64,000 nucleotides of DNA from Aplidium turbinatum (GCA_918807975.1 OU964923.1:28439235-28503234); one strand, 5' to 3'. Positions 32,814 to 46,584 are shown, counted from the first letter of the stretch. Translations and numbers: made by a program. Notes: generated from the sequence alone by a model not told the origin.

Positions 32814-33297
32814 GTGAGAGTTTATATTTCACCAACAGATAGCCTCCATTAAATGATATGAGATGTTCTACTGGTGCAAATTAAGCTAAACTGATTGACG
32901 AAACGTCGGAATAAAAGCAGATTGTCACTGTATACATCTTGTGATAGTTTAGCTTAATTTGCACCAGTAGAACATATCATTTAATTTAATGCCTGGTGAA
33001 CAGCCTCATTCAATTTTCAGATAGCCTCCATTACTTTTTAAACCTTGGTCAGACAATAAAGTTGTTTCGGCTACTTTTGGTAAAATAAAATGTCAAGCTA
33101 CATCGAGCGCTAGACTTCCAGTTAGAAAACCCTGCGTAGGCCTACTCCACTGAACGTACCCTCAATACACGTGGCGCGTTGGACTGAGTAAGCTAATGAC
33201 GTCGTCTACGTAAAACATTATGTACGACGTCGAGTGATATGGGCTATCACATTTTTTGTTTTCAGTAGCCTACTAAATCTATTCAAACGAGTAAAGT
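32814..33297 (+). repeat. dispersed repeat, copy 2 of a pair (split by a hairpin element)
   Basis: Matches 28868-29162 along its length apart from the insertion at 32852-33017. The insertion separates TTTATATTTCACCAACAGAT on the left from AACCTTGGTCAGAC on the right. Confidence 0.6.
32852..33017. mobile_element. small palindromic insertion with 16-bp target duplication
   Basis: 166 bp inserted into the repeat, with the 16-bp direct repeat CAGATAGCCTCCATTA on both sides (32836-32851 and 33018-33033). It consists of inverted arms GTTCTACTGGTGCAAATTAA and its complement around a loop containing GACGAAACGTCGGAATAAAA, a sequence reminiscent of Penelope ends. The empty site is seen in the related copy near 28890. 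Confidence 0.65.
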
Positions 33298-34847
33298 GAC
33301 TGATTGAGTAATTCGTTTCGATTGCAAAAACATTTCGCATGGGGATATGTGGGACCAATGCACCAATTTCTACATTTTTTGGTCTGTAGGCTATAATTTA
33401 TTTAGGCATGCATTGCATTGAAAATATCACAGTAGCCTATGCAGGGGCGGATCCAGAGGGGGGCAATTGGGGCGATCGCCTCCCCTAAAACCCAAGAAAG
33501 TAGCTTTATTCTTCATTTATATGTATACGATTTGGAAAACAACATATCGAAAGCAATGCTGAATAAGTCTTTCACCATGTTCAAAGATTAGGTTAGGCTA
33601 GGCTATAATAATAACATAGTAGGCCTATAAGGCTATTATTTCGTCGCAGAGTCTAATTACCGAACGAAATTACTAAAATTTAAAAAGTTTCTAAACTTTT
33701 TGCCGGCACTGTAGAGCATAGCGATAAATCCCTTAGCCTAGATAAGTTGGTTGGACAGAGCAGGTTATTGGCAACTTTGACGGTCAGATGTGGAACTAAA
33801 ACCATTGAAATTCTACCTTGAAATTGCATCTAGAAACAGCAAAGCTCAATTTTTTTCAATGAGACTTTAGCATCTTGACACCTAACATCATTGCTACCAC
33901 GAAATTGCTCAAGTACCGACCCGATAGCATTGACAAAAGTCATTTGCAATGCCTACAACGGCTTGTTACGTCATGTATATAGTGTGGAATCTGCTCTAGG
34001 TTCAGAGATCCAACTATGGAAGGAGAAGTGGGAAAATAAAACTGTTCCGGCGACTGCTGCAGTCTTACCGATGACGACTGCTGCAGTCTTACCGAAGAAG
34101 CTTTACAACCGTGTGATGAAAATGTGTACACAATCGTAGACTCTCTTCTAAAAATACTATTAACCTTGCCAGTCAGCGTAGCATTAGCCGAAAGAAGCTT
34201 TTCATCTCTTCGGTCGTTGAAAACCTGGCCGAGGAACAGCATCGGCGAGGAAAGACTGAATGGATTGGCCTTACGATACAAGCATCGGGACATTTTAATT
34301 GACACAGACTCCGTGATAAATCGATTTGCCAACAGTAGAAACCGTAAACTTAACTTAGTGTTGTAGTTAAAGGTACGACACATGTTAGTATTACCCGTAC
34401 CGGCAAAGTAGCTTTTTATTTTCGTTTTATTTGTGAAGTCCACAGAAATAGTTGTTTCTGTTATTGTTAGTTTCTTTTTTTGTCTGGTGCAGCGACAGTG
34501 CATGACACGTTTTAAAGAGGACTAGGCTATATCTTTTGGTCGTCATTTAACTATGTTTAACTGCCATTCTATTGCACAAATTGTAGTGTTTCGCTCGTCC
34601 AAAATAAAAATTTACAATCTATACTTAGCCTATAGTGGCGATTTTACGGGGGGTGGAGCATAACCCAGTGTTTTGACCTGGCTCCCACTTTTGTTGCTCA
34701 TTATGTTGAATGTATGCATAACCTTTCCTCATTGCTCTTTGTAACAATTCAAAACTTGTCAGAGGAATAAAACCTCGAAGTTATACAGTAAGTCTATAAC
34801 CTCAATGTTTGCATCAATATTGGGAAGACAAAATTACCTGTTATTAT

Positions 34848-35368
34848 TGGTCACAGCGGTAAACCATAATCTCTTCGTGGGAAAATTTTAACATAAAGTT
34901 CCCGAATCCGTTCGTCTGTATATAATGACCGAAGAAACACACACTTGAACTTCTTTTCAAACAGTGTATTTCTGTAAAATTAGCCCGCGGCTATCGAAAT
35001 GACTGGTGCAACGCCTTACACCTCAAAACTGTCACTACGATACAGATTACTTGGATAAAAGACGGAGAATTTGTCCAGCTAGCAAGCACCAAATAAACCA
35101 GTTAAATGTGCGACCGACTTCCAACAAACAACTTCGAGAATGAATCAGAAAAATTTGTGATAACTCAAAGGCACGAGAGCAGTTCGTGACGCAATATTTC
35201 ATGTCCAAACAGGTCTCAAACTGAAACAGGTTTAAACCGGTCTGACACGAGTCTTACGGACGATGGTGCAATTTTGGCTCATGTTTTAGGAATTTCCATG
35301 ACGTAATATTCAGTAGACCCGAACGGTTTCTACATGACGTTTGACCAGGCGAACAACCGTCTGTAACA
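34848..35368 (-). repeat. BEL/Pao LTR (3' in element orientation)
   Basis: 521 bp, TG...CA ends, nearly identical to the other LTR at 41786-42310. Confidence 0.92.
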
Positions 35369-38300
35369 TAGCGGCCCCTAGTTATGACAGTCTGACATGG
35401 CATAACTAAAAAAGAATTGACGACAATTGTGAGCCAATGAATAAAAACACATGATACACAAATTGTTTGAATCACTCACGTTTAAGTTAATACGCAATAC
35501 AAAGGGCATGCAAAGAATGAACAGCAATAAGAATAAACACGACGATACATGAAATTGGTACCATAGGTAGTAGGTACACGCAAAAAATGACGCTATCTAC
35601 AATGGTTGCGATAATAACCGACTGTTCTGGGCTCAGACAAGGGTCGGCCACCGCAGACAAAACCAGGCTCAAACCCTAACACTTAGGTGTTCTTTACGGG
35701 GGCGAGGCACGAAATATCCCTCAACACATAGTCTACTTTCACTTTCCCTGTACTCTCATCATAGTTGCAGACGGCAACTTTAGTTCTACGAACCACAGGC
35801 TTCCCTTTCCTAATTTGTGGAACTACCTCATGCACCCTCCCAAGTTGATACTTCCCACGTTTACCAATGTCCTGGAGAGAACCTACCACTACAAGTTGAC
35901 CAGGCTCCAAATTCTCGGCCATTTTTAGCCATTTTTTCCGGCCCTGAAGACCTGGCAAGTAAAAATCGATCCATTTACTCCAAAACTGCTGAGAAAGTGA
36001 CAAATTGAACCGATAATCCCTTCTTAGTTGGTCACGATCATGTGGTTGCCCAACAGCACAGTATGGGTCTAAGTATGGGATCAAAAGTGAGGCAGGGGTG
36101 ATGACCGTAAAATCCCTAGGGTCGTCACTCAAAGGTACCAAAGGGCGTTCGTTCACGATCCGAACGGCACTGACTGTGTACGTAAGCAGTTCAATAAAAT
36201 TGGGCTTACGACTTGAAGAGTCCAAAATGTGAAAAAATGCAATTTTAAACTTCCTCAAGGGCATCCGGCGATCGTTTGGTCATTAAATGTACCACATCGC
36301 CATACACGCTCTTCCGAACAAACTTCACAGCCAACTCTGAAGCACTGTTAAGATAAGATGCGTCCAGTTTTGGCTTCACAAAGCTACGCTTTCTCGTTTT
36401 ACAGCACAAAAATTCAACAAAAGCAACCAAATAAGCGATTCTCTTTTTCATAACATACAAAGAAGGTGCGGCCTCGATCAATCTGTGAAGGCCACCCTGT
36501 CCAACGTCGAGCGACCCCTCTTCGTCACGAAGGTATAGGCTATGGACAGGTACTGGAGTGGCGTTTTCTACAGATGGAATTTCTTCACACTGATAGAGAA
36601 GACTAGAACCATTCAACCACAACTCTCGAAATTCTTTCTTTGTAATAAGATTTGGCCGTGTGCCAACATCAGCTGGGTTCATATCGGTAGGGCAAAAACG
36701 CCAATCCTGGGCTCCAGACAACAATAAAATATGCTCAACTCGACGCGTAATAAACTTATTCAAACGTAAATCAGGGTTTTTAACCCACTGCAACACAGTA
36801 CGAGAATCACACCAAAAATACTTAAGGCAGTCGGGCATCTTCAATGCCTCGTAGGCCTGCTTCACGAGTCTGGCTGTATTCAAAGCGGCAACAAGCTCTT
36901 TCCTAGCTATCGGCCAAGAAAACTGATTTTTTACAACAATGGTAGATTTACCCAGAACGAAAGACACACTCGGAACTCCGTTAACCAGTCTACGTAAGTA
37001 AACAACAGAAGAGAAAGCTTGATTCGAAGCATCACTAAACCCATGCAATTGATATGAAACAATAATATCATCCGGACTGCACACACCAGAGTTTGCAAAA
37101 TACCATCTCGGTAACGAAAAATCCTTAAGCAGGTCCAAAGAGCGAAGCCACGACTCCCACTCTTTAACAAAGCTATCAGGGACCTCGGTGTCCCAATCAA
37201 ACTTGTCTATCGCCAATTGCTGAAGTATAAGGCGTGCTTTTAGAAAAAATGGCGCTCCAAAGCCTAGCGGATCAAAATTTTGTCCAAGCTGACTGAGCAT
37301 ACTTCGGCGCGTGTGTTTAGCTAAGGGCTTTAAGGAACATGCGATACGCATCTCGTCAGACTCGGTTTGCCACACACAACCCAATGTCTTCGCTGATGGC
37401 AAAGTCATATTTTCAGTCTGAAAGTCAATGTCACGAATCAAAGGTGAAAGCATCTCATTATCCAAATTTGACAAGACAGTCATAGCCTCCTTGTTAGCAC
37501 TCCACTTACCAAGTTTAAACCCACGGCTATCAAACAAAGCAATTGATTCATGAGTGATTTGCTGAGCTTCCTCTAAGCTATCAGCCGAAAATATAAAATC
37601 ATCCATGTAGGCTACATATTATTTGCAATATTGCAGAGAGTCAATTCACCAGCACTGCTGGGATTCTGCTCGATCATTTTCTTTATAGCCAAGCAAGCGA
37701 TATACGGGCTACTCTTTATTCCCCAAGGGTGTACACAAAAACGAAATGGTACCATCCTACCATTTTCAAGGTCATCATCTTCAAACCACAATATACGAAA
37801 CAAATCCCTTTGCGACTCAGGTAACTTTATTTGAAAGAAGCATTTAGTCACATCAGCCATGAGACCAAATCTACCAAGCCGAAATCTAGCCAAGACATCT
37901 ACCAGAGGGTTTAACAAGTCAGGACCCGAAAACATTACATCATTAACACAAGTTCCTCGGAATTCAGACTTGCCATCGTAAACAATGCGCTTTTTTAATT
38001 GTGACGTAACAAAGTACGGTAAATACCATTCAAATCCCTTGACATTTCCTGCTTCACCAGTACGCTCAATATAGCCATTTGATTTAAGATCTTTCATGGT
38101 GTCAGTAAGGAAATCACGAAGTTCAGGTTGTTTTAAAGCTTTCTTTCTTAAAGCAGCAGCTCTATCTGACGCCAACACAAAATTGTTAGGTAGATCAATA
38201 TCTTCCTTCAACGGAACAGGTATCTCAAATCGACCATCTTTCAACTCAATATTCGGTTCAACAAGTTCTCTAGCCAACTTATCATTGCGAGACAATTCAC

Positions 38301-41300
38301 AGGTTTCATTTTGCAACGTCAAATCCTGAATGACTTTATTCAGGTCTGCTATTTCCATATCACGAGACTCAATTTTACGCTGAAAGCCAGAGATGACATC
38401 CGACTCTGAAGACGTCTGCACTCTGCACACTTTAGCAACGCTTTCATCTAAGGGTGACTTACCACCACAAGCCAACCAACCGAGAGGAGTGAGTAAAGCA
38501 TGCGGTTCACTACGATTTTCACCAACACGTTCTTCTTTTGCCCACATCAAATAAGCGTTGTCGTTGCCAATCAGTACATCTACAGTACTACAATCATTCA
38601 AATGAAACATATTCACGTCATGAAAATGACGGAAACCATTTAAATCTTGTTTATGCGGTAAAGTTTTAACATCATCAGCCCAAGCTGGGTTAACCACCGA
38701 AGTTATATCACAAAACAGTTCATCTGTCTCTAACGACTGGATGTTGAGTTTGACAAGGTCAGCACAAGTAGCTTTCTGACCAGCCAGGGTATCCATTTTA
38801 AACGACGCTTTATCGTACGGGATCAAGTTCACACACCAAGTCACTCGAAACAAACGTCAACTGCGAACCAGGATCATGCTGACAATACACCAACTTCGAT
38901 TTGCCAGTCATTGGATTCAAAACACGAGCAGCAGTAACGCGGTTAAAGGCTGCTTTAACATTTCCAATCTTAACATTACGCACAGGAACTCTGGCACGAG
39001 CATCATCTTTCCCAACCGAATCCAGAGAATCACGTGACGTCACATAAAAATCATGCAGAAGAAAATAGTGTTTCCTATCGTTGTTAGGCCCACACTTACG
39101 ACAGTTATTTGCATGAACGCAATCCCTAACCATATGCTGGCGCAAACAATTCAAGCATTTGCCAGCTTTCACAATGACATCTCTCCGATCTTTAGGTGTC
39201 AAGCGCAAAAATTCTTTACAATTAGACAAAAAATGATATTCAACTTGACCACGTGACGAACAACAAATGCATGCCGGTAGGTTTTTACGTCTGGCTTCAC
39301 CACCGCGCGGTGCGCCAACAACAGTCGAGTACTGCGAACTCCCTGACATCACATCATCATGGGGTTTTACGGACGTCTGCCTAACCGGACATGAAGGCAA
39401 TTTTCCTTTGCCAAACTTTTTAAAATGCTGCGACTCACCAGAATCGCCCATTAGCATAATGCTAAAATCAGTCGACTTACGCGTTTCCTCCCGTACTACA
39501 AATTCAAACAAACTCTGAAAAGTAGGCTCATCAGTGCCACCATACTGATCACCTAAAAAGTCAAGATAACGCTGCTTAGCGTCAAACGGGAGTCGCTTAG
39601 CCAAATCCAAAACAAAACGTCCTTCCAATTTGTCACGCTGACCATAAGCTTGCGCGTAAAGCAAACACTGCGATAATTCATCTTTAAACTCTTTCAGATC
39701 ACTGGAAGAGGTCGAAGTCAATTTGCTACCATAGCGATACTTTCTAATTTCCGGTTCTGCAAAAAGACCTCCACGAACCCCAAAACGCTGGGACAAGCGA
39801 GCTAACGACATTTCTATCCTGTCTTACTCTGACAAGCCAGGGGTGTCAGAAACCAAATTAGCAATCGTTTGCGCAGCTGTTCTAACACAAACTGCTTGTA
39901 ACAAAGTCAAACAAGTCCCCTTAAAGGGCGAAGCTGCCATTAAGGCCGTAACACGATTTTTAAAGAAGATAAATGGCATATTATTACCATCGTAACCAAT
40001 CAAGGCCGCCTTATCGAAAAACGTCCTACTATTTTGGTATTCAAAAAAGCAATCCTGCTGTTGAGAACTCGATTTAGCGGGAGAAGACAAGCTATATCCC
40101 TTAAGGGGCTGAGTGGGCTCAGTCACATGCACAGCCCGACCACGATCCTCACACACGTTAAAATCAGGAGACGCAATACGCCTCTCACAACCACCCATAT
40201 TACGTGTAGCTGGGCGATCAAACCCTAGCGGCGCAGAAAACTGTGAAGGGGGCAAAGCATTACTACTAATGGCGGCCCCGTGACCTGTACGCTCTGGGGG
40301 AGGAGTTCGGTTGTAATTCGCAGACCTTGGCTCTACAGCATTCGGAAGACCCTTAGCCGCGGCCCCGAGACCTCCTGAAACAGCTGGAAAACGTGTGGAT
40401 TGCCCTGGTCCACTCACAGGTTGAACGGGCGTTTGAAAAAGGTTATGTAAATTAAACTGCGATTGATGTTCATTTCTGGAATGCCTAGAAGAGCTCTTCT
40501 TAGAGCTACGCCGAGAGCCCACCTCTGATCGATATTCAGCTAAAACTACCTCTTTACGTTGTTCAGCCCTCAACTGAGCGTCTTTGAGTGCGAACTCAGC
40601 AGCTCTCGCTTCGGCTCTCGCGGCGGCCTCAGCTGCTCTCGCTTCGGCCTCAGCTCTCGCGGCAGCCTCAGCTCGAATGGCCTCAGCAGCTCTCGCTTCG
40701 GCCTCAGCTCTCGCGGCAGCCTCAGCTCGAATGGCCTCAGCAGCTCTCGCGGCAGCCTCAGCTCGAATGGCCTCAGCTCTCGCTTCGGCCTCAGCTTGTA
40801 TCTGGAGCTCCTCTCGTCTTAGCTGCAGGTTAATTTGTGCCACTATCCGAGACGAAGTCATAGACATCCTAGTGCTTACATTTGAGGCGCTATCCTCAGG
40901 ATGTATGTCAGCATCCAACATATCTGAGAACTCACTTTCTTTTTGTTCAAAGTTATTTTTTAACGAGTTAAATTCGGGGTCTACCCTATCACGAAGTTCT
41001 GCCAAGATCGCAGAGTTAAAGATTTTAGTCAAAAGAGCATGGAAATGCCGTAATTCCTTTTCTAAAGTAGATAACTTAGATCTAAAAATTTACAGTTCCT
41101 GCTTATCACTCAAAGAACCTAGGGCTACAGAAAGTTTCCCAATTTCAGTCAAAATATCCCGTCTAAGATGCCGGGCCTCTCGAACTGACTTAGCCTCATC
41201 GTTAATGGGTCCCTCCCCAGAATGGCCTGCCCGACCGCAAAGAACATCATCAGGCTTAAACTCAGTCGAGTCTACGGCGGTCGAGTCCTTGTCGCCACCG

Positions 41301-41785
41301 AGTGTAGACATATTAAATGTTGGGGCTAAATTTAACAATTAAAAAAATTAAGTTACACAAACACACAAAATTATTAGGCTACAGTAGTTATAAAAAACTT
41401 AACTGCAAAGACCGTAAAAATACAAAAAAGAATTTAAATGCACGATACCGTAGCTGTACGAGTATGAAGTCATAAAGTCCACAAAACTTGCTTGGATTCT
41501 TCCACTTGAATCTACAAGCACAGATGGATTGTCTTTTAATCTTCTTTCTTGCCAATGATTGTCAAAGTTATTTTTCTTCAGTACCAAACTGAGAAGAAAT
41601 GTCTTTACTTTTCTTTGCTTCTGTAAGAGTGTAGACTACCAACCAACAAATCTTCTTTTATTATTTCTTGTACTTCTAATTAATTCTTCTGCACTAGCTG
41701 ACAACAAACACGTCGTTTATTTTTATTTTTTGCTTTAATTTCTTCTTGACCTACCAACTGACAAGAACTCGTCTTTTATTTTTTA

Positions 41786-42310
41786 TGGTCACAGCGGTAA
41801 ACCATAATCTCTTCGTGGGAAAATTTTAACATAAAGTTCCCGAATCCGTTCGTCTGTATATAATGACCAAAGAAACACACACTTGAACTTCTTTTCAAAC
41901 AGTGTATTTCTGTAAAATTAGCCCGCGGCTATCGAAATGACTGGTGCAACGCCTTACACCTCAAAACTGTCACTATATACGATACAGATTACTTGGATAA
42001 AAGACGGAGAATTTGTCCAGCTAGCAAGCACCAAATAAACCAGTTAAATGTGCGACCGACTTCCAACAAACAACTTCGAGAATGAATCAGAAAAGTTTGT
42101 GATAACTCAAAGGCACGAGAGCAGTTCGTGACGCAATATTTCATGTCCAAACAGGTCTCAAACTGAAACAGGTTTAAACCGGTCTGACACGAGTCTTACG
42201 GACGATGGTGCAATTTTGGTTCATGTTTTAGGAATTTCCATGACGTAATATTCAGTAGACCCGAACGGTTTCTACATGACGTTTGACCAGGCGAACAACC
42301 GTCTGTAACA
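41786..42310 (-). repeat. BEL/Pao LTR (5' in element orientation)
   Basis: 525 bp, the partner of 34848-35368. It begins TGTTACAGACGG in element orientation. I did not identify a primer-binding site next to it with confidence. Confidence 0.92.
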
Positions 42311-42651
42311 ATTATCTTTCCGAGGTCAATTTTTAAATTGCCGTGAAACAATCAAGAGTGAAACCTTCAGTCTCAACTATAAATGCGGCTAGGTTGCTCA
42401 GGCTTCAACTTGACATGGCAAGGGCATATCAGCTCTTCATCCCTCCCTTTGTTAAACAACAGCATTGTTGAAGGTTTTTTAAGTTATAGAATGTCAATTT
42501 CTCATTATTTGTGTTCGAAATGCTCTCAACGCATCAAACTCGATCTAAATTTTCTAGGGGAGACCCCCGTCGTTATTTGTGCCTGGCTGATCACTTGCCT
42601 GAAAGTCAATGACATCGCCCCCCCTAACGTGAATACCTGGATCCGCCCCTG

Positions 42652-43855
42652 AAAAGGACTCGCTTTTTGAAATTTTTTATGAAAACAATGCCGGAAAAAT
42701 CAAACCAAAAATCATTTGACTTTGATTGTAACATTGATATAATCCACTGAAAGTTGAAAATGCTTAATAACATGAAAGGAAGCTACGGTACGCATATATC
42801 CAGACAAAAATTTGGTGAAAAATGGTAGATAGTTCAAAGGTGTTTTTTTTTTCAATAAAAAGCATAAAACTAATAACTTAATTGGTGAATTTTGTAATTT
42901 TTTTCAGTAGCCTTGTAATTGCCCTCGGCCTTGATTGTGACGTTGCGATTCTACGTAAACTGCGATAACGATTGATAGACCTAATAGCAACAATCACTAA
43001 CTTATTACAATTCTTAGGCCAGCGATCAAGTAGTTGAAAGCAACAGTTAGCAATAGGCTACCAACTGCGGTCTAGGTTACTATAGAAAATTTGGTAGATT
43101 TAGAAATCTTCATTGTAAAAACAGGTAAATTTTCTGATTTCTTGTAAAAATTTCTAGCTCGCTCGCACCACCCCCTGTTTCTATTAGGCTATAACTACTG
43201 ATGGCATTAGCAAACCTCGGCAACTGGCCAAGCGTCAAAAGCCTCTACAAGTGCAGTGACGTTCGGTGGCTTAAACCGTTGGGAAAGCAACTTGGAAATA
43301 TGCTGCAGCAAGGTAGTAGGCACGAAGGGCGTAACCGTCGGGTGAAGCCTGAAGGCGTGTTGCCGAAGGCAACACTTCCAGCGGGGGGTCTGGGGGGCCG
43401 CCCCCAGAAATTTTTGAAAAACACTTCCAATTTGGTGCGCTCTGAGAGCATTTCCAAAACAAATCAAAAATAAAAATCTGTCAAATTGTGCTTCGCCTAT
43501 GTCGTGATCATACATCCATTTAATGTTTAGAAGTCATGAACAATCTTAATTTTAACGTTGCAGGACCAAAATCCTGTGTTAGACATGGAATAATAGTTGT
43601 CTAAATGTTTAATTCGTCATGAATGTTCATTCTGAGATATTCAGTTAAGCCTACACTACAAAAACTAACACTTAGGCCTAAACATTACAACCGCAAGCAA
43701 TTTGTACAAAAAGCTGGATAAGTTTGCCTCCTGCGTATAGAAGCTCAAACTAAATATTGCACCCGCACCTGAACGTTCATTGGCGAAGTAACGTTACATC
43801 AACGCTGTAAAAAGGGCAAAGGCATGACTATGAAAGCTAGTACGGTAGGCTAAAG
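42652..43855. other. non-coding stretch with a GC-rich palindrome
   Basis: No gene seen. Around 43200-43490 the base composition changes to GC-rich and contains the palindrome CTGGGGGGCCGCCCCCAG (43389-43406) followed by AAATTTTTGAAAAAC, which looks like part of a dispersed repeat. Frames across it on both strands lack family motifs. Confidence 0.4.
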
Positions 43856-44616
43856 CAGTGATGAGCAACCTTTTTGTGACTGTGGATCATAAATTTTTTT
43901 TAGAAATCTCTGTGGACCATAGCCTTTTTTGTACGGTATATCAGATTTATAATTGTGGCTTAAGTTTAGAAAAACAACATATTTATAAGTAGGCTAATAA
44001 ATTTAACCAAATATTTATCAGTAACAATTGACCAAATATCATAAAATTTTATGTCAGTGACTGCCTTGTTCTTGATGTTTGTCACACATTAAGTCATAAT
44101 TACACGTAAAAGTTTGATTCAATCTTAATCTTACTGTACCACGCTTATTAATATGAAGTCGGTTTCTTTTTCTACAAAAAATGTCATTAATAACAGAAAA
44201 TCCAGCCTCAACTAGCCATGTTGTTGGAAAGGATATGATGAAAGATTGTACAATTTCGTAAATCTGTGGATTGGAGTTCATTATTTCAGTAGTAGGCTAT
44301 AACCAAAGACACCTTCCCATTTAATTTTTGTAATAAGCTGAACATTTTCTTTAATTAATGTCTAACAGCTCTTCACATATTTTTGGATCAATATTTTCAT
44401 TTGGTTTGAAGTTTGGTTCAAAGTTCACTAAGCCAGATTTTCTTCCTTGTGTTGTCAGATTAAGTTGATTGATAGCTTCGAAAATATAACTAAGATGAAT
44501 ATTTATGGAAATAACTTTACCGAAAGTGTGTGTGTCTTGAATTATTTTATCCGTGGACCACCGAAAATTCTCTGTGGACCACTTGTGGTCCACCTGGACC
44601 ACGTTGCTCTTCACTG
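43856..44616 (-). mobile_element. hAT remnant (ZBED/SCAND3-like) with 8-bp target duplication
   Basis: The ends CAGTGATGAGCAACC and GTTGCTCTTCACTG are flanked by exact GGCTAAAG duplications (43848-43855 and 44617-44624). The minus strand keeps transposase C-terminal motifs: FPTTWLVEAGFSVINDIFCR and KRNRLHINKRGTVRLRL (44230-44110), and upstream SYIFEAINQLNLTTQG. Internally deleted to 761 bp; inactive. Confidence 0.85.
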
Positions 44617-45605
44617 GGCTAAAGTACATGGCGAGGAGACATCAAAAAACAGCAACAAGCTTTTTGGCATTAAGATGCTGTGCGTGTACCGTGACTAGAG
44701 ACCATTCTGACGAGTTAGTCTAGTCGCTCTAGCGAATGTACGCATTGACGTCACTGGGAAAGCACAACTAACCTACCATAACCATAACACATCTGATTGG
44801 CTAAGCAGCTGGTGACGTTTTGCAAAACGAGTGAGGATTGGATAAAACGAAGGCGTTTTTTGACATTTTTGAATCTGGGAAAGCAACTTTGATAGTTGCT
44901 TACCTGGAGCCTCAGTAATAGACCTTTCCCGCAGACAACCAATGAAGCGTGACGTTGAAAACAAACCACTTCAATAACTGAAATCGTAGCAGTGAAGCAC
45001 AGTTTTTGAACGTTTTGATCGAACCATCGCTCATTTTAATCGTACATTTTGTACTAAAAGTACTTTTTTGACTGAGTATTACATTTAAGTTATTTATTTT
45101 CAGAAAAAAATTGAATTTACTACAGGACCTTAGCCCATGGGCCTAACTACCGCCGGCATAGCGCTATAGCCTACTACACGGGACCACTAAACGAAAGGAC
45201 CTCGCATTGATAAATTTTATTTCAAAACTATTTGAGTTAACAACTAAAGTAGGTAGCCTAAACGTGTTATCATTTCATTTAGGACCTACATTTATGTTTT
45301 TTTCGTGCAGCATTTCCGTTTATTAATTGACTTTTTTTGTCCTAGCTTAGACAGCATAGGCCTATGTAACTTATTTTTGGCAATTATTACTTTCTGTCGA
45401 AATAGGATTAATCACATCACAAGTTTGCAACACACACGCATTCATTTTAAATTGGACTACAGCGCAAGTGGAATTCCCAATACCATACTTTTTGGTTAGG
45501 CTAATACAATTTTATTAAATTATTAGCCTTGTTGTCTAAAATTTTAGTAAACTTTTTAACATTATAAAACTCTAATTAAGTAGGCTACAAACAATTTATA
45601 GTAAC

Positions 45606-45745
45606 GGAGCAACTGCATGGTTGAGTGGTGAGAACGTTTGCGCGACGTTCGCAAAGGACGTCGGTTCGACACCGCTCCAGAGTTTGCGGATCCCTGTTGC
45701 GACTGTGTCTCGGCAAAGACACTTAAATAAATGTCATGCTAAAAT
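45606..45745 (+). mobile_element. tRNA-derived SINE
   Basis: GGAGCAACTGCATGGTTGAG (A-box-like), a GCGACGTTCGC stem and GGTTCGACACCGCTCC (B box closing on the GGAGC acceptor) make a tRNA-like head. It is followed by a body with CTCGGCAAAGACACTTAAAT. A diverged relative lies at 58627-58745. Confidence 0.65.
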
Positions 45746-46560
45746 AAGGATAGCAGCTGACTCGACAACTAGGCTATATATCTCTTTGTTGCTTCTTATT
45801 GTGTTGCATTTGTGATCGCAGTGAAGGCTACGTAGGTACTCTATATGTTGTTGCAATGGGAGCAACAAAACATCATTAGGCTAGCCTATTAGGCTACCGG
45901 ACTTCATGTCAACTTTACTGGGTGTCTGATATGAAACTGGGTAGGCTAAACAAACAAATAATTGAAATCTTCTGTGGTCGGAAAAAAAGATTAAAAGGTA
46001 GCTTCGATTTCATATCTAAAGTAGCCTAATCACCAAACTTCTGCGGAAATCCAGTTTTTATTGGATGAGTTTGGGCAAATGCTAAGTGTGTGCCCTTACG
46101 TCTTCATCAATAGGTTGACCCGTTGGGCAATTGAGCCAAAAAGCGACCAAAACAAGATATAAGCTTATAGTAACAATAAATGTTTGTCAACAGCTGATTG
46201 TAGCAAGAATTGACAGCAATAGACACCGGTGTTTCTGGTCTGCAGCTCGTACGAGCTTTATTACATAGTGTAGGCTATGTCATTTCTACCTTCTATAATT
46301 GCCTAAGCACAGAAACAAATTAAGGCCTCATAATTGGATCGGAGCCCCAACTGACGAAGTTAGGCTACGGCCTTAATTGAATGGCAGTCCAGCTTATTAA
46401 GCCTACTTCAGTTGATTCATATTCAGTGCAAGTAGGCCATAAGTGATAGGCTGCATTGCGTTCACAAGTAAAGAAGCAAAAAGGCTACAAACTGAAACCC
46501 ACTTAGCCTACTTATTGTAGCAAATAAGACAATAAATCTCGCTTATTATTATAAAGACTT

Positions 46561-46584
46561 AGAGAGAGAGAGAGAGAGAGAGAT
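46561..46584. repeat. (AG)n microsatellite
   Basis: About twelve AG units. The following 200 bp contain an inverted pair around GGCAGCACC / GGTGCTGCC that may belong to a retroposon. Confidence 0.8.

Larger units (their letters stand above)
34848..42310 (-). mobile_element. BEL/Pao LTR retrotransposon (fossil, broken)
   Basis: A 7.46-kb minus-strand element with direct LTRs (34848-35368 and 41786-42310) and a 5-bp target duplication ATTAT (34843-34847 and 42311-42315). The right half is gag-like, with an Ala/Arg/Glu-rich coiled coil and Cys-rich knuckles; the left half is pol-like, with reverse transcriptase, RNase H and a DUF5641-type end region, arranged as in BEL/Pao. The LTRs differ at only a handful of positions (over 99% alike), so the insertion is recent, yet it looks broken in a few places. 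It sits inside an older hAT. Confidence 0.9.
33442..42651 (+). mobile_element. hAT element split by a BEL/Pao insertion
   Basis: The outer ends CAGGGGCGGATCCAG (33442) and CTGGATCCGCCCCTG (ending 42651) are perfect complements. A plus-strand remnant at 33891-34366 carries the hAT dimerisation region: LPVSVALAERSFSSLRSLKTW and GEERLNGLALRYKHRD, preceded by EIQLWKEKW in another frame. Without the BEL insertion the element is about 1.7 kb, so most of the transposase is gone. The 8-bp flanks no longer match, so it is older than its BEL guest. Confidence 0.75.

Noticed and set aside
40584-41342. Long plus-strand frame rich in Ala and Ser
   Set aside because: It is the antisense shadow of the repetitive coiled-coil part of the BEL/Pao gag-like region; there is no family match of its own.
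43201-43515. Several overlapping frames on both strands around 43.2-43.5 kb
   Set aside because: Caused by a GC-rich palindromic repeat; no conserved motif in any frame.
45606-45690. A real tRNA gene
   Set aside because: A- and B-box words and a short acceptor complement are present, but no proper anticodon arm, and the sequence continues into a SINE body.
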